Source of the DNA: Limonium bicolor
Lineage: Eukaryota > Streptophyta > Magnoliopsida > Caryophyllales > Plumbaginaceae
DNA: 64,000 bases
Assembly (NCBI GenBank): GCA_023374045.1
Contig: CM041781.1
Span: 144,638,982-144,702,981 of the forward strand
Direction of reading: 5' to 3'
The translations under genes and the position numbers were made by a program. The notes beneath the pieces were generated by a model that saw only the letters and a list, made by a program, of their open reading frames with translations, did no database searches and was not told where the DNA came from. Below are positions 24,651-36,002 of this stretch, piece by piece. Numbering within the stretch: the stretch's first letter is position 1; every line of letters starts with the position of its first letter.

Positions 24651-27506
24651 GATTTGGTTGGTGACCGAGATTGTGCAAGGAAAATCCTAAGTAAGAAAGT
24701 TGGTGAAGCTTGTAAAAGAACAAGGTAAATTGCTTACCTTAAGGTGGTTTATTGTTTAAGGGAATGGGACCTAGATATATGATAAGCTTAGCTTAGGGTT
24801 TACATTAGAAAAGGGCTATATATAACCTAGGAGAAACAATGATTATATTTGAGAACTTGTGATTAAAGAGCAAATGGGAAATGAGATAGTTAGACAATAA
24901 AAAAGTGAATTATAAGAGCATTTATATTTCAATGGGAGCCTTGTTGTGTGTATTTGCAGGTCAAAAGCTAATATATATGGAAATTCAGTGGTTAAGCTTT
25001 ATGTCATTTAAGGGCTTAAGTGCCAAGCATTTTAAGTTTATGCACTATATGATGATGTGGTGTAGTCTTGGTGTAGTTGAGTGTTAAGAAAGTGTGGAAG
25101 GAATTTGGGTGTTCAAGGTTGTTAAATGGTAAAAACCAAATGGTTGGATGTAGAAATATGCTAGGGAATCCATGTCAAAATTTGGTGAGAAAACAAGGAG
25201 TTTGAGGTGTATAAATGAAGTTTGATGACCTCGAAGGTACTAGGAGTTCTTAGGGCTTAAATTGGTGAAAGAAAGTGAACTAGTGTGTTCTTGGGTGTTT
25301 AAAGGACTTAGGAGTCGTCTTGAAGGAATTAGAATTCAAATGAGTGAGTTTGGTGCTCTAGGGATATAGTGGGAGTGTGAATAAGTCTTGTGTAAGTTTT
25401 AGTAAACAAAGGATGAATAATGTCTAGTGAGAATCTAAGTGTAAGCTTGAGGAAAATAGAAGGATTTTGAGTAAGGGAGGTGCTATGGAACAATAATTCT
25501 TAAGAGTGGTGGTAAGGTTTGTGAGGTAATATTTTGGTTAGTTTGAGTTGTAGGTATGATATACCACTTAGAAAACTTAAGGAAAATATTACAAGTGATA
25601 AGAGATTATGTGAGAAATTGGGTTATGAGGTTAGAGAAGGAATTAGGCAAGTTTAAGATGTCATTTTGGTATTAGAATATGCCTAAGATCGTGTGTAAAG
25701 ATTGGGTGATTTATGGATGAAGAGAACAAGTGCAAATACACTTCGAAAAATAAAAAGGGCAAAAATCTGTAGCTGGTCCGGGACTTAAGTCCAGGGTAAA
25801 GTCCCGGACCACACTAAAATAAGGGTCGAGAGTTGCTTCAGCACTATGGTCCGACACTTGAGTCTAGTATAAAGTCCCGGACCACCCCATTAAATCCATC
25901 CGAGAGTTAGGCAAAGGCATGGTAGAACATAAGTTGGTCCAAGATCTAAGGTAAGGACCAAGTCCCGGACCACTCTAAAATTGGTGTTTAAGCTTGTAAA
26001 ATGTTAGGAAATGATGGGGAATGTTAGGTATTAATGTTGTAAAGTTATTTAGGACATGTTTAGAGGGTGTAATGTCTACTAAGGGGTTGAAAAAATATAA
26101 TAGATAATGAGGAAAAGAAGCACTTAAGAATTTAAGTTAAAACCATAAGGACTTAGTGGATAACAATGGGTAAATATTGGTGTTTGGGAAGGTTAAGTGA
26201 ATTATGTTTAGTTGAGCTAAATAATAACCTAGAACTGAATGAATCTTTTAGGACTTGTGAATTGGGACTTGGAAGGAGATAAACAGAACAATCACCGACG
26301 GTGAACGATACAGACTTTCTTGTGACGTGCTTGCTACTGAGGTGTCCCCCGGTTGTGTGCTATCTGCTTATTTGTTATAACTAAGACAAGATAAAGCATG
26401 CAACCGGTTTTTATTGTTCTCGTTGTGAATGTGTTTTCTTTATAGTAACCCACGAGACTTGAGATTAGCTACTAACTAAGCTTAGTACTTATTGAGTTAA
26501 GGTGAGGAATTATATAATGGTACCTATTGGTTAATACCCGTTAAGGTTTAACTAACTCATGGTTTGTAAGATTTTCACTAACTGGAACTTAAGGGGGGAG
26601 TGAGGAACCCGAGACTGACTCCGGTCATGCATGCTAAGGAAAGGGGGTCGGTATCTGAATCAGATCTGACTTCTGCTTAAGGACTTGTCTTCGGAATTGT
26701 TGCCTAGGGTCGAATGTCGGCTCAGCTACCTTGGATTTCCAGTCCAAGGTAGGAGGCATTAAGATGGTGCGGTACGATCACCTAAATCCTAAATTATAAG
26801 ATAAGTTGTTTATTCAACCAATGGAGTTAATAGCTCATTGGCTAGGGTTGCTTTTGACCTGACAAAATAAGCATTGAGATAAGTTACAACCATCTCTATT
26901 AAAAGAACGGTTTGTATACTGAGGTTAAGATAAGGATAAGACTGAGGTGAACTAAGATGGATTAAGGATAAGAGGAACTAGAACTTGAGGAGTTAACTTA
27001 CTGACTCACTTAATAAGGGAGCGCCTTAAGTCGTTCATTTGTGTGTGAACTATGTTTCTTCATCTGTGGATTGTTGTCTTATTGCACTTCATATTATGAT
27101 TGTGTTTCTAATCAACTTCCATGCTATCAACAATTAGTCGTCGTAGCCCCTTTAGCTTGGGGGCCACGAGAGGGTCGTACCAGCATTCTTGTTGACCCCC
27201 TCTGGGGGCTGTTTTTATTTTGCAGGTAAGGGTCCCATGAAGAGTCACCCTGAGAGTAGGGGTGGTTACACTTAGGTTGGGCTTTTATTTTGAGTACGGG
27301 TTGCACCTGTGCACCCGTCTGTTGATATTAAGACCTTGGGTAGTTATGTTGTTGCTCGAGAGACTATGAACTCGGTTGGTGGATGTTTTGGATAGTTTGT
27401 ATAATCGTTTTGGATAAGCGTTGTAAAGATTTAAGGTTCGGTATCTTCTATCGATCAGACCGTGGCAAGGTCCCGGTGTCAGTTTATTCCGCTGCGACTT
27501 TTGTGA
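24651..27506 (+). repeat. 5' LTR of the AlkB element, second piece (3' end deleted)
   Basis: Resumes GATTTGGTTGGTGACCGAG, matching 42150 onward, and follows the 3' LTR to TTTGTGA at 27506 (3' LTR counterpart 52750). The last 52 bp of the LTR are missing. Contains the GTCCGGGAC palindrome cluster and an acceptor-like TTTTATTTTGCAG ending 27225 after the hairpin GACCCCCTCTGGGGGCT. Confidence 0.88.
25773..25973 (+). repeat. Inverted-repeat cluster in the AlkB element 5' LTR
   Basis: About three units of GGTCCGGGACTTAAGTCC...AAGTCCCGGACCAC separated by CCGAGAGTT spacers. The 3' LTR copy (43270-43530) has about four. Confidence 0.85.
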
Positions 27507-27685
27507 CCACCGAGTTAGGCTATGAGTTAAGATATAAGTAATGGGTTAAGGGTGTGAGAAGTTAGAGTGAGTAGAGTCAGATGACCACTATTAAGTGTGG
27601 ATCGTCTTTACTGTCAACGGACGTTATAAATCCTTAAACCGAAACTGTTGTGGATATGAACATAATGTGGGTTGTGCTTATTCAG
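27507..27685 (+). other. Leader of the AlkB element with deleted LTR end and primer site
   Basis: The LTR sequence jumps at 27506/27507 straight to ACCGAGTTAGG, which in LARD-2 lies about 60 bp past the LTR (55319). The LTR 3' end, the primer-binding site and its hairpin are therefore gone. Without a primer site this copy cannot be reverse transcribed. Confidence 0.75.
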
Positions 27686-28324
27686 ATGTCAGGAAGGAGA
27701 GGAGGATGAGGCCATGGCCGAGGAGATGATGCTACTGAGATACCGGGAGGGCAGACGATCGCGGAGATCATGGCTGCCGCGTTAGGGCATATGGGCTATC
27801 AGCCTGGTGTGGGTGCGCCACCTCCACCACCACTGCCTCGGGAACCAAATTGGGTGAAGAGCCTTGCAGACCTTCGACCCGCACACTTTAAGGGCGAGAC
27901 TGATCCCGCCAAGCTTGAGGCGTACATCTCCGAGCTGGAGACCGCCTTCGAGACCCTTGACGTCCCTGCTGGGATCAAGGTGTGCCTGGCTGCATTCTAT
28001 CTGAAAGGGGCAGCGGATGATTGGTAGAAGCTGGTGAGGGCCGAACATGTGGCCAGTCCAGAGTTTAGCTGGGAGTAGTACACCGCACTACTACCAGCTA
28101 AGTACTATCCCGCCCATGTCCAGACGAAGAAGCGCTTGCAGTAGGATGCGCTTAAGCAGACGGACAAGATGACGGTAGACGAGTATTACTCAGAGTTTAC
28201 CGCTTTGCTTCGTCTTCTGCCGGGTCTTTGATATTCAGACCAGATATTGGTGGACCGCTTCTACGGCGGGCTTAGCCATCGACTCCGCTATGGCATGGGG
28301 CCGACGAGTTATACTACCTTGCAG

Positions 28325-28404
28325 GTAATGAGAACAATTAAGATATGAGTAGGTGAGTAAGATTTAGACTTTGAAATAAGAGAAACTAATACTTTGGAAA
28401 GTAG
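28325..28404 (+). other. Putative 80 bp intron 1 in gag
   Basis: Starts GTAATGAG after ...ACCTTGCAG and ends GGAAAGTAG before GAGTGCTATCATGCC. AT-rich, with stops in all frames and an ACTAATAC branch-site candidate 13-20 nt from the acceptor. Joining the flanks gives an uninterrupted gag frame from TTLQ into ECYHAAAK. Confidence 0.7.
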
Positions 28405-28657
28405 GAGTGCTATCATGCCGCTGCTAAGGTTGAGATAACCGTCCAGCTAAGGAACGATGAAAATGCCAAGAGAAAGAATGCCGGGAAGAGTACCGAGCAC
28501 CAAGGGCAAGGTGGGTACAAGAAGCAGAAGTACCAACCTCAAGCCCAGAAGAGTCAGAACCAGAAGTGGATGGAAGGAACTGAGAAGGCTACTGAAGAGC
28601 CACTGAAATTGACTTATGCATATGCTGCTAAGCCCCTGCGCTCAATGGTGCCAAAGG

Positions 28658-28738
28658 GTAAGGAAATGAATATTGAGTGAGTTGAGAGACATTTAGCAAA
28701 CCGTTAAGAATATGAGTACTAATATTGTGAATGATCAG
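28658..28738 (+). other. Putative 81 bp intron 2 in gag
   Basis: Starts GTAAGGAAATG after ...CCAAAGG and ends TACTAATATTGTGAATGATCAG-like sequence at 28738, with an ideal TACTAAT about 14 nt before the CAG. AT-rich with stops; joining the flanks continues the frame from SMVPKG into SETRKEAGGG and the zinc knuckle. Confidence 0.75.
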
Positions 28739-29084
28739 GATCTGAGACTAGGAAAGAGGCCGGTGGTGGCTACCAACGACACTACTATTGTAAGTGGTGT
28801 CGCAAGGACCACCCCGGAGTTGACTGTAAGGGAAACAAGGTGGGGTGTATGGGCACCGAGCTTATGAGTGTTTCCGGAACCCCCAGAGCAGAGCCGTTAG
28901 ACCCGAGATGAAAGGCAAGGGCAAGACCGATCAGGGAGCTGGATCTGACGGTCAGAAGAGAGTGCAGCAAGCTGCAGATAAGAACCCACGGGTAGTCCAG
29001 AAGTTGGGACCCACACTACACATGGTGGACCGAGACGATGAGCCTGAACCCTCATCGAGGCCAGGCACCGCTATAAACCTTTAA

Positions 29085-29198
29085 GTGATAAAATTGCCTG
29101 CTTACCGCATTATCATGCATGCTTAGTGAATAATTGAGTTAGATGAGAATAAGATAAGATTAGAACCTTAAGTAAGATATGACCTATTACCACCTTAG
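29085..29198 (+). other. Intron-like spacer between gag and the AlkB-like ORF
   Basis: Begins GTGATAAAAT directly after the gag stop codon and can end at CACCTTAG (29198). AT-rich, no open frame. The composition matches the two gag introns, but no frame argument decides its borders. Confidence 0.4.
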
Positions 29199-29936
29199 GA
29201 AACTTCAACATTTGCTATCCAATACCTTCAACACCTAACCTGGAAGAGACCGACATCAAGACCCGAGACTTTCCAACCGAACAATGTCAGGTTATCTGCC
29301 CAGGTATGATTTTATTAAGGGGATACCTGACACCAAGCACAAATAGCCATCATTAGGAGATGCAGCCAGTTAGGAGTGGGACCGGGAGGTTTCTATACAC
29401 CGCAGTACCCAGGGGGAGCAAGGATTAAGTTAAAGATGATGTGCTTAGGCAAGGATTGGAATCCGTATGCCAAGACTTACCAGACCACGAGAACACAAGA
29501 TGGAGTCTCACCACCGGGGATACCCGAAGAGTTCCATCCAGTTATTACACAAGTCGTGGAGATCGCTCAGCAGTTGCAAGCTGACCCGATTCCAGACATC
29601 CAAGCAGACATCTGCATTGTGAATTTCGACGAGAAAGACGGACGACTCGGACAACACCAGGATAAGGACAAGACAGCGGAGTCTCTCGAAAGAGGGATAC
29701 CCGTAGTGTCTTGGTCCATTGGAGACGATGCAGAATTCTTGTACGGCGAGCAGAAGAGTGCGGACCGTGCTAATAAGTTAATACTTAAGTTAGGGGATGT
29801 ATTAGTAATGAGAGGGGAATCAAGAATGTTGTACCATGGGATTAAAAGAATCAAGCTGAATACAGCACCGTCAGCAGTAATTAATGCGATGCATATGAGA
29901 CCAGGGCGGTTAAACCTAACCTTTAGACAATATTAG
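29199..29936 (+). CDS. AlkB/ALKBH1-like 2-oxoglutarate-Fe(II) dioxygenase domain inside the retrotransposon
   Basis: The main frame is 29376-29936 (GTG start, 186 codons). It shows GPGGFYTPQY, then MMCLGKDWNP typical of plant ALKBH1-type proteins, then LGQHQDKDKT with the HxD metal ligands (H94, D96), YHGIKRI (distal His, H154) and RPGRLNLTFRQ (R178 and R184, the Arg-X5-Arg pair that binds 2-oxoglutarate). In this family such enzymes oxidatively demethylate N-methylated nucleic acid bases. Asn83 is kept, but the residue two after it, usually Tyr, is Asp (codon GAC). The N-terminal part (29199-29335, with PGMILLRGY) is in another frame, one base off. No intron is seen within it, as expected of a captured cDNA. 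It lies between gag and protease, same strand, in its own frame, ending in TAG. It may be a decayed capture or a gene once useful to the element. Confidence 0.87.
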
Positions 29937-29940
29937 CCAT

Positions 29941-30079
29941 GTAATGTTTAAGTGTGATGTAAGGAAGAAGCACATGTTGTAAACAGGATGGTTATGAATA
30001 AAATAATAGTTTTGTTCGTACTAATTGTTTCGACTCTTGTTATACCATCATTACTCATGAAGCTAGTGAATACAATTAG
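29941..30079 (+). other. Intron-like spacer between AlkB-like ORF and protease
   Basis: Starts GTAATGTTTAAG four bases after the AlkB stop (the same GTAATG donor form as gag intron 1), has TACTAAT at 30019-30025 and can end AATACAATTAG at 30079. AT-rich. A hydrophobic reading here (29988 onward) is probably chance. Confidence 0.4.
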
Positions 30080-33036
30080 GTTATGGACCCGGTACGGAAG
30101 GTGTGCTAAGCATACTTACAGAGGCACACGCCGACGCCAGTGGTACTATCCTCACCGGCACATTTCCGATTAATGGGATTGAGGCATCAATTCTCTTTGA
30201 CTCAGGGGCCTCGCATAGCGTTATCTCGGCATCTTTTGCGAGAAGGTTGGGGCTAGACGCTGATGAGCTACCCGATTTCGCGGTTACGCTCCCATCTAAG
30301 GAGAAGGTTCGTTGCACTCACTACTACCGAGGAGCCATTGTCAGTATTAAGGGGGAAGAATTTTCAGTCAGTTTTATTGAGTTCAAGGAGTTTGGATTCG
30401 ATGTTATCTTCGGGATGAACTAGTTGGAGCGGCATAAGGGTCGTATCCTTTGCGCCGAGCATCGACTGCTGCTCTGGAGTCCGTCTGGGGTAACAATATC
30501 ATACCGCTAGAGGCCCAAAGAGCCTTCAACTAAGATCATCTCCACTATAGCAATGTATAAGGAGTTGAGGAGGAAGGAAGAAGTATATCTCTGGTATGTC
30601 CAGGACATAGAGAGGGACCCCGAGTATGACCCCAACTTACCAGTAGTGTCGGAGTTCCCTGATCTCTTTCCACGGGAACTACTCGGCATGCCACCCACTC
30701 GGGAGGTAGAGTTCACCATCGAGCTGCTACCTGGAACCAGACCTATAGCCAAGGCACCATACCGCATGGCTCCGGCAGAAATGAATGAGCTAAAAGAGCA
30801 GTTGAAATATTTGCTAGATAAGGGATTCATTAGACCGAGCGTATCTCCATGGGGAGCACCAGTTCTCTTCGTGAAGAAGAAGGATGGTAGTCTCCACCTC
30901 TGCATCGACTACAGAGAGTTGAACGCAGTGACTGTGAAGAATAAGTACCCACTACCCCGCATTGATGATCTGTTCGATCAGTTGAAGGGGGCATCCGTGT
31001 TTTCCAAGATTGATCTCTGATCCGGGTATCATCAGATAGCCATTAAGGAGGGAGATATTGAGAAGACGGCATTCCGGATACGATACAGCCACTATGAGTT
31101 TACAGTGATGCCGTTCGGTTTGCCGAACGCACCGGTGAAATTTATGGATCTGATGAACCGCTTGTTCCAGGAGCAGATGGACAAGTCGGTTGTGGTATTC
31201 ATCGATGACATTCTGATATATTCAAAATTGAAAGCTGAGCATGAGGAACATTTGAGGAGAGTGTTAGAGATACTGAGGGAGAACCAGCTATATGCTAAGT
31301 TCTCCAAGTGTGAGTTTTGGCTTGACCAGGTCTCTTTCTTGGGTCATGTAATCTCAGATGCTGGGATCTCGGTGGTTCCAGCAAAGATTGATGTCGTGCG
31401 TACCAGGCCTAGACCAAAGACTATTACCGACATTCGGAGCTTTCTTGGTCTGGCAGGCTACTACCGGAGGTTTGTTAAGGATTTCAGTTCGCGAAGCCGA
31501 TGATCAGTCTGTTGAAGAAAGATGCACCGTTCGTATGGACAGCTGATTGTGAGAGTTCGTTCCAGAGTTTGAAGGACTCACTGACCACTGCACCGGTTCT
31601 GACCATTCCAGACGGTACGGAGGGCTTTGAGGTTTATTGTGACGCATCCGGTAGAGGGTTGGGTTGCATGCTCATGAAGCATGGTAATATGGTGGCTTAT
31701 GCCTCACGCCAGCTGAAGAAACATGAGGAGAACTACCCCACTCATGACTTAGAATTGGAAGCAGTGGTGTTCGCCTTGAAGATATGGCGCCACTACTTAT
31801 ATGGGGTTAGTGTGATGATCTACACCGATTATAAGAGCTTGAAATACATATTCACTCAGAAAGAGTTGAATCTTTGACAGAGGAGATGGTTAAAATTTTT
31901 GAAGGACTATGATACTGACCTCCAATACAAAGAAGGGAAGGCCAATGTTGTAGCGGACGCCCTGAGTCATCGAGCACACTCACTCCATTCGCTAGTTTCT
32001 TTCTCCAGCTTGGTTGATGAGGTGTGAGAGGCTCAGAGGACAGATGAGTATATGAGTGAAGTCAAACAGAAGCTGACAGAGGGTACCTTTGAGAGTAAAA
32101 ATACGACTTTCGACTGCATGATGATGATCTGATCAGACTTAAGGGTCGGTTATGCATACCACGAGGCATCACATATTTGAAAGACCGTATACTTAGATAG
32201 TCACACTGTTCTTCAGTTTCCATCCATCCAGGAGCCTCTAAGATGTATAAAGACATGAAGAGATACTTCTGGTGGTCGGGGATGAAGACAGATGTTACCG
32301 AGTTCGTCTTGAGGTGTCTCACATGCTAGAAGGTGAAATTTGAGCACTGACGACCGGGCGGAATGGTACAGTCTATGCCAGTTCCGGAGTGGAAGTTTCA
32401 TGATATCTCCATAGACTTCGTAATCGGACTCCCACCTGCTAGGGGAGGTCTGAACATGATATGGGTGATGGTGGATCGCCTTAGCAAAGTAGCCCGATTC
32501 ATACCGATGAAGGATACTTGGAAGGTAACTAAGTTGGCTGAACAGTTTGAGAAGGAAATTATGAGACATCACGGGATACCGAAGACCATAGTGTCAGATA
32601 GAGATACCAGATTCCTTTCGAGGTACTGGAGAGCTACCAGAGAAGCGTTGGGTACAGAACTGAAGCTGAGTACCGCGTTCCATCCTCAGACAGATGGTCA
32701 GACTGAGCGTACGATTCAGACACTCGAGGACATGCTAAGGGCATGTGCCTTAGACTTCAAGGGCAGTTGGATTGACAAGTTGCATCTGATCAAGTTTTCT
32801 TATAACAATAACTATCATACTTCGATCAAGATGACACCTTTTCAAGCGTTGTACGGTAGACCATGTTGTACACTGCTCGACAGGGATGAGTCGAGTGAGA
32901 CGGTCATCATAGGACTAGAATACTTAGAACATGTTAAGGCTGAATTTCAGCAAATCAGGGAGAATATGAAAGCTGCTCAAGATAGGCAGAAGTCGTATGC
33001 TGATGTTCGATGATGAGACCTGGTTTTCGCAGTGGG
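30070..33036 (+). pseudogene. pol: pol of the AlkB element: protease, reverse transcriptase, RNase H, integrase (5' part)
   Basis: Protease: LFDSGASHSVIS and VIFGMN (30103-30423). RT (30553-31500): [40 protein letters not shown] and the catalytic [11 protein letters not shown], ending [12 protein letters not shown]. RNase H (31500-31980): [33 protein letters not shown] (usual His is Tyr) and VADALS. Integrase (32130-33013): zinc-binding IHPG...CLTC, then DDE core DFVIGLPP, VSDRDTRF and TDGQTERT. Stops at 30421, 31018, 31875, about 32025, about 32329 and 33011 are TAG or TGA, mostly explainable as C-to-T or G-to-A changes. Frameshifts lie near 31495 and 32095. A minus-strand element with GTGGG duplications cuts it after 33036. 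Confidence 0.93.
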
Positions 33037-34540
33037 TGCAAACTGTAGATTTGACCTATAAAAATCTAAGAAATAATCCTAGAAAATAATAAATCAAAAG
33101 ACAGTCGGGTTGCAAATATCCCGGTCAGTGTAGTAGAGGTTGTGAGACCAGGTATCGAACCGTGGGACTATGTGAAAAATAATCTAATCCTAGCAAAGGT
33201 AATAATTCAGGGGGTTTGTTTTTAAACAAATTATAAATAATAAAATTAAGCATAAAAAGTTGACTGATAAAAAGTTTAATTAAGAGAAAGATAATAAAGC
33301 GGGACTCTGGGTTCATGTTATACTCGTTTGATTAATTATGCTAATCTATCGGTTGATTAAGAATAACTAGGCAAATTCATTTTAGAGTCTTAAGGACTAA
33401 ATCCTAGAACCTGAAGACCACGTTTACCAGAACATCCAAGGTCTGATATGGACTCAAGCAAAACACATGTAAACGGCTAAATAAAAAGAAATATATTTTG
33501 CATCTGAAATACTAGACCTCCTCAATCCGATTCAGTTTTTCGACAAACATAACAATTAATACGACCTATCTGTTTATCACGGATCTGATCAAAATAAATT
33601 TTGTAAAGCAATTCACTAAACTCATGAAATTTATTAAAAAGCGAGAGCATAACATCAATTGTATCAAAGTATAATTAACTTAAAACCAGTAGTATATATT
33701 GCATAATTAATACAAACTTATAATAACCATTCCTAGAGTATAAATATTATAGCCTAGCATATTAAATAGATAAACAGAAACATGTGTCGTACAAATCATT
33801 TGTAGTCGACTCCTGGATTTGTTCAGCTATTTGTATACGTCAGACTAGAGGTGGATATGGTGGAATGAAAAGAAAACAAAATGGAGAAGACGTGAGAAGA
33901 GAAATGGGATGGACGTGTGGTTTGTGGTGTATAGATAATGATAGATGATGGTCCATCCTCATTAGGAGAGCAGTAATGGGTTTATATAGCAGAGGAAATG
34001 GGGTAAAAAGGAAGGGGGTGTCGGTGTGAAAAGATAAAATATATTTATCTTTTCACACAATGTCGATCAGCCCTGATTGCTGTAAAAAACGTTGTGTCCG
34101 AACCAGTGTCCGAACTAGTGGTTCAGACGATAATTATTTTGCTTCTAAAATACGGTGCCGACATGCGTCCGTGTCTGGCGTCCGTGTTTTTGTCCCCGGA
34201 CGTGACTATGGACACGGGGCTACGTCCGCCCAAATATCCACGGACGTGACTAATAAAGTGGCGCGCTGTTCTCTTACGGCGTCCACGGTTCTGTCCGCCC
34301 AAATATCCACGGACGTGACACGGTAGTAAGGCTAGCGTGCATGTTGTGTGACTCATTTTAATCCCTGTTTGATATATCCATTTATTAGGCCTTTTTCCTA
34401 CATTTAACACATATAATACATCAGTTTATATCAAAACATAATTATAGGAAAAACGCAACATAAGTGAGAAACATTACTTAAAATGCTGCAAATTATAAGG
34501 TGATTAAACATTAATAAGTGTATATGTTTCGCACTTATCA
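33037..34540 (-). repeat. Tat-like element, LTR at its 3' end
   Basis: Paired with 38664-40205. Contains a cluster of GTCCG/CGGAC inverted motifs at 34086-34320, including CGTCCGCCCAAATATCCACG repeats. Confidence 0.9.
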
Positions 34541-36002
34541 AACTTCCACACACTTAAGCTTTTGCTTGTCCTCAAGTAAATAAGGAGTGTAACTATCTCT
34601 AAGTCGTAGTATAAAACAAGATTAAATAAGTGTAGAAGGGAATTAGGCAAAGTGACAATTGCAAGAATAATTCCGCTCTCAGAAGTAGGTTTTTGCAAAC
34701 AGTGAAAAAGAGCAAATTTATAAAAGCATAGAAAAACTAGATTGCAGAATACAAGTTAGATTAGCCTGGTATTTTCCTCCAATTTCAGCTTTCTAACCCG
34801 GGATGACGAGGGGTGTGAAGTAATGCCTTATTCTGCAATACCTTTCAACACCTCGTACTCATGTTTATAAATAAAAACTGCAATTTATTGCTTTCATTTT
34901 TTTTGAATGCAAAAATGTATATATAAAACAAACATTTTTTTATATTGCAATATTTTTCTGTACCCTAGACTTTTCTCTCTATCCTTGTAGCGGTGCTGGG
35001 TCTTCTATCCCAGATCACGAGACCTTAGGTAGATAGGTGTTAAGGCACCCCAGAGGACTTAATATCCGGATAGACGAGGCCTGTTTTTTTGTTTAGAAAA
35101 ATTTATAAACAGCGGAGTACCTTGTTTTTATCTTTTTCTTTCCTAACTTTCCAATCATTTCTAAAATCCCAAGCTAAGCTAAAATGGTTTTTACAATTAG
35201 CAGATCTATCGTATTTTCAGTGAAAATAGAGTATTTTGATTAAGAATAGTTTTATACAAACTCCTTTAAACAAAATGATTCTCAGTTGTCACTTGGCTTA
35301 ATTTCAAACACTTCTACAATTATTTTATCTCATTTTTTTAATGTTGGCATTTAGAGTAGCAAAAAGCGAGTGTGGCATTAACGAACAACTGGCATATTTT
35401 CAAGGAAAGGTCTCTACTTCCTCACACTTGAGAGGAATAATCTCCTCATTGTTCAAAATAAAATCAAGAAAAGGACCTTTCAAATTATGCCAGACTCATG
35501 AAGGATTAAATATTTAATGAAGAAGCTTTAACGTAAGATAGGTTGAACATTAATATAATAAAGAAGGAATTGAGACTCCCCTGTTATTGTAGATTGAGGA
35601 AGGTGCCCTTCCTCACACTTAAATCTTTGGCAAGGGTGAAACGTTCCTCACACTTAAGGTCACGCAAGTGTCCAAACGGGAAGAAATCAAAATTGCCAGA
35701 ACAAATTAGGTTGCTTTCCATATGTGAGTTCAGCTATATGTTGAATATAGAATTTATTTGGAAAAGAAAAACCTGTATAGCCAGCAGAACTCAAGTGGCA
35801 CATAAATATAAGATGTAGATGGAGTAAGAGAAAAAACATAAATAAAAATGCATTGCATAAAATAAAAGCATTAGAAATATAAAAAGATAGGAGAACTGTT
35901 ACCTCCTGATTACAAAAAGTATGACAAGGTTAAAACAGTACGAGTCTACAATAAGTTAGTGAACAAGAGAGATATATAAAACTAAATAAAACGAAAGAGA
36001 TA
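34541..36002 (-). other. Tat-like element, non-coding 3' part
   Basis: Nothing recognised apart from the purine-rich tract next to the LTR (minus AAGTGTGTGGAAGTT, about 34541-34555). AT-rich with repeated TTCCTCACACTTAA motifs around 35405-35665. Confidence 0.6.

Larger units (their letters stand above)
27686..29084 (+). pseudogene. gag: gag of the AlkB element, with two intron-like interruptions
   Basis: The frame opens at ATG 27686 (MSGRRGG...). A Pro-rich stretch is followed by a Retrotrans_gag-like core (HFKGETDP, YISELE, FYLKGAADDW, KYYPAH, LVDRFYGGLSHRL), then a basic Gln-rich tail and a CCHC-type zinc knuckle (CKWCRKDHPG, then HRAYEC) split by a one-base shift near 28850. Stops at 27707, 28025, 28076, 28142 and 28229 are all TAG or TGA; most fit CAG, CGA or TGG originals. 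Two AT-rich GT...AG segments, 28325-28404 and 28658-28738, interrupt it, and removing them keeps the frame. It ends at TAA 29082-29084. The product would be the capsid/nucleocapsid precursor; this copy is dead. Confidence 0.88.

Noticed and set aside
29988..30173. 61-codon frame with a hydrophobic N-terminus between AlkB and protease
   Set aside because: Lies mostly in an AT-rich intron-like spacer and then runs out of frame into protease sequence; no support as a membrane protein.
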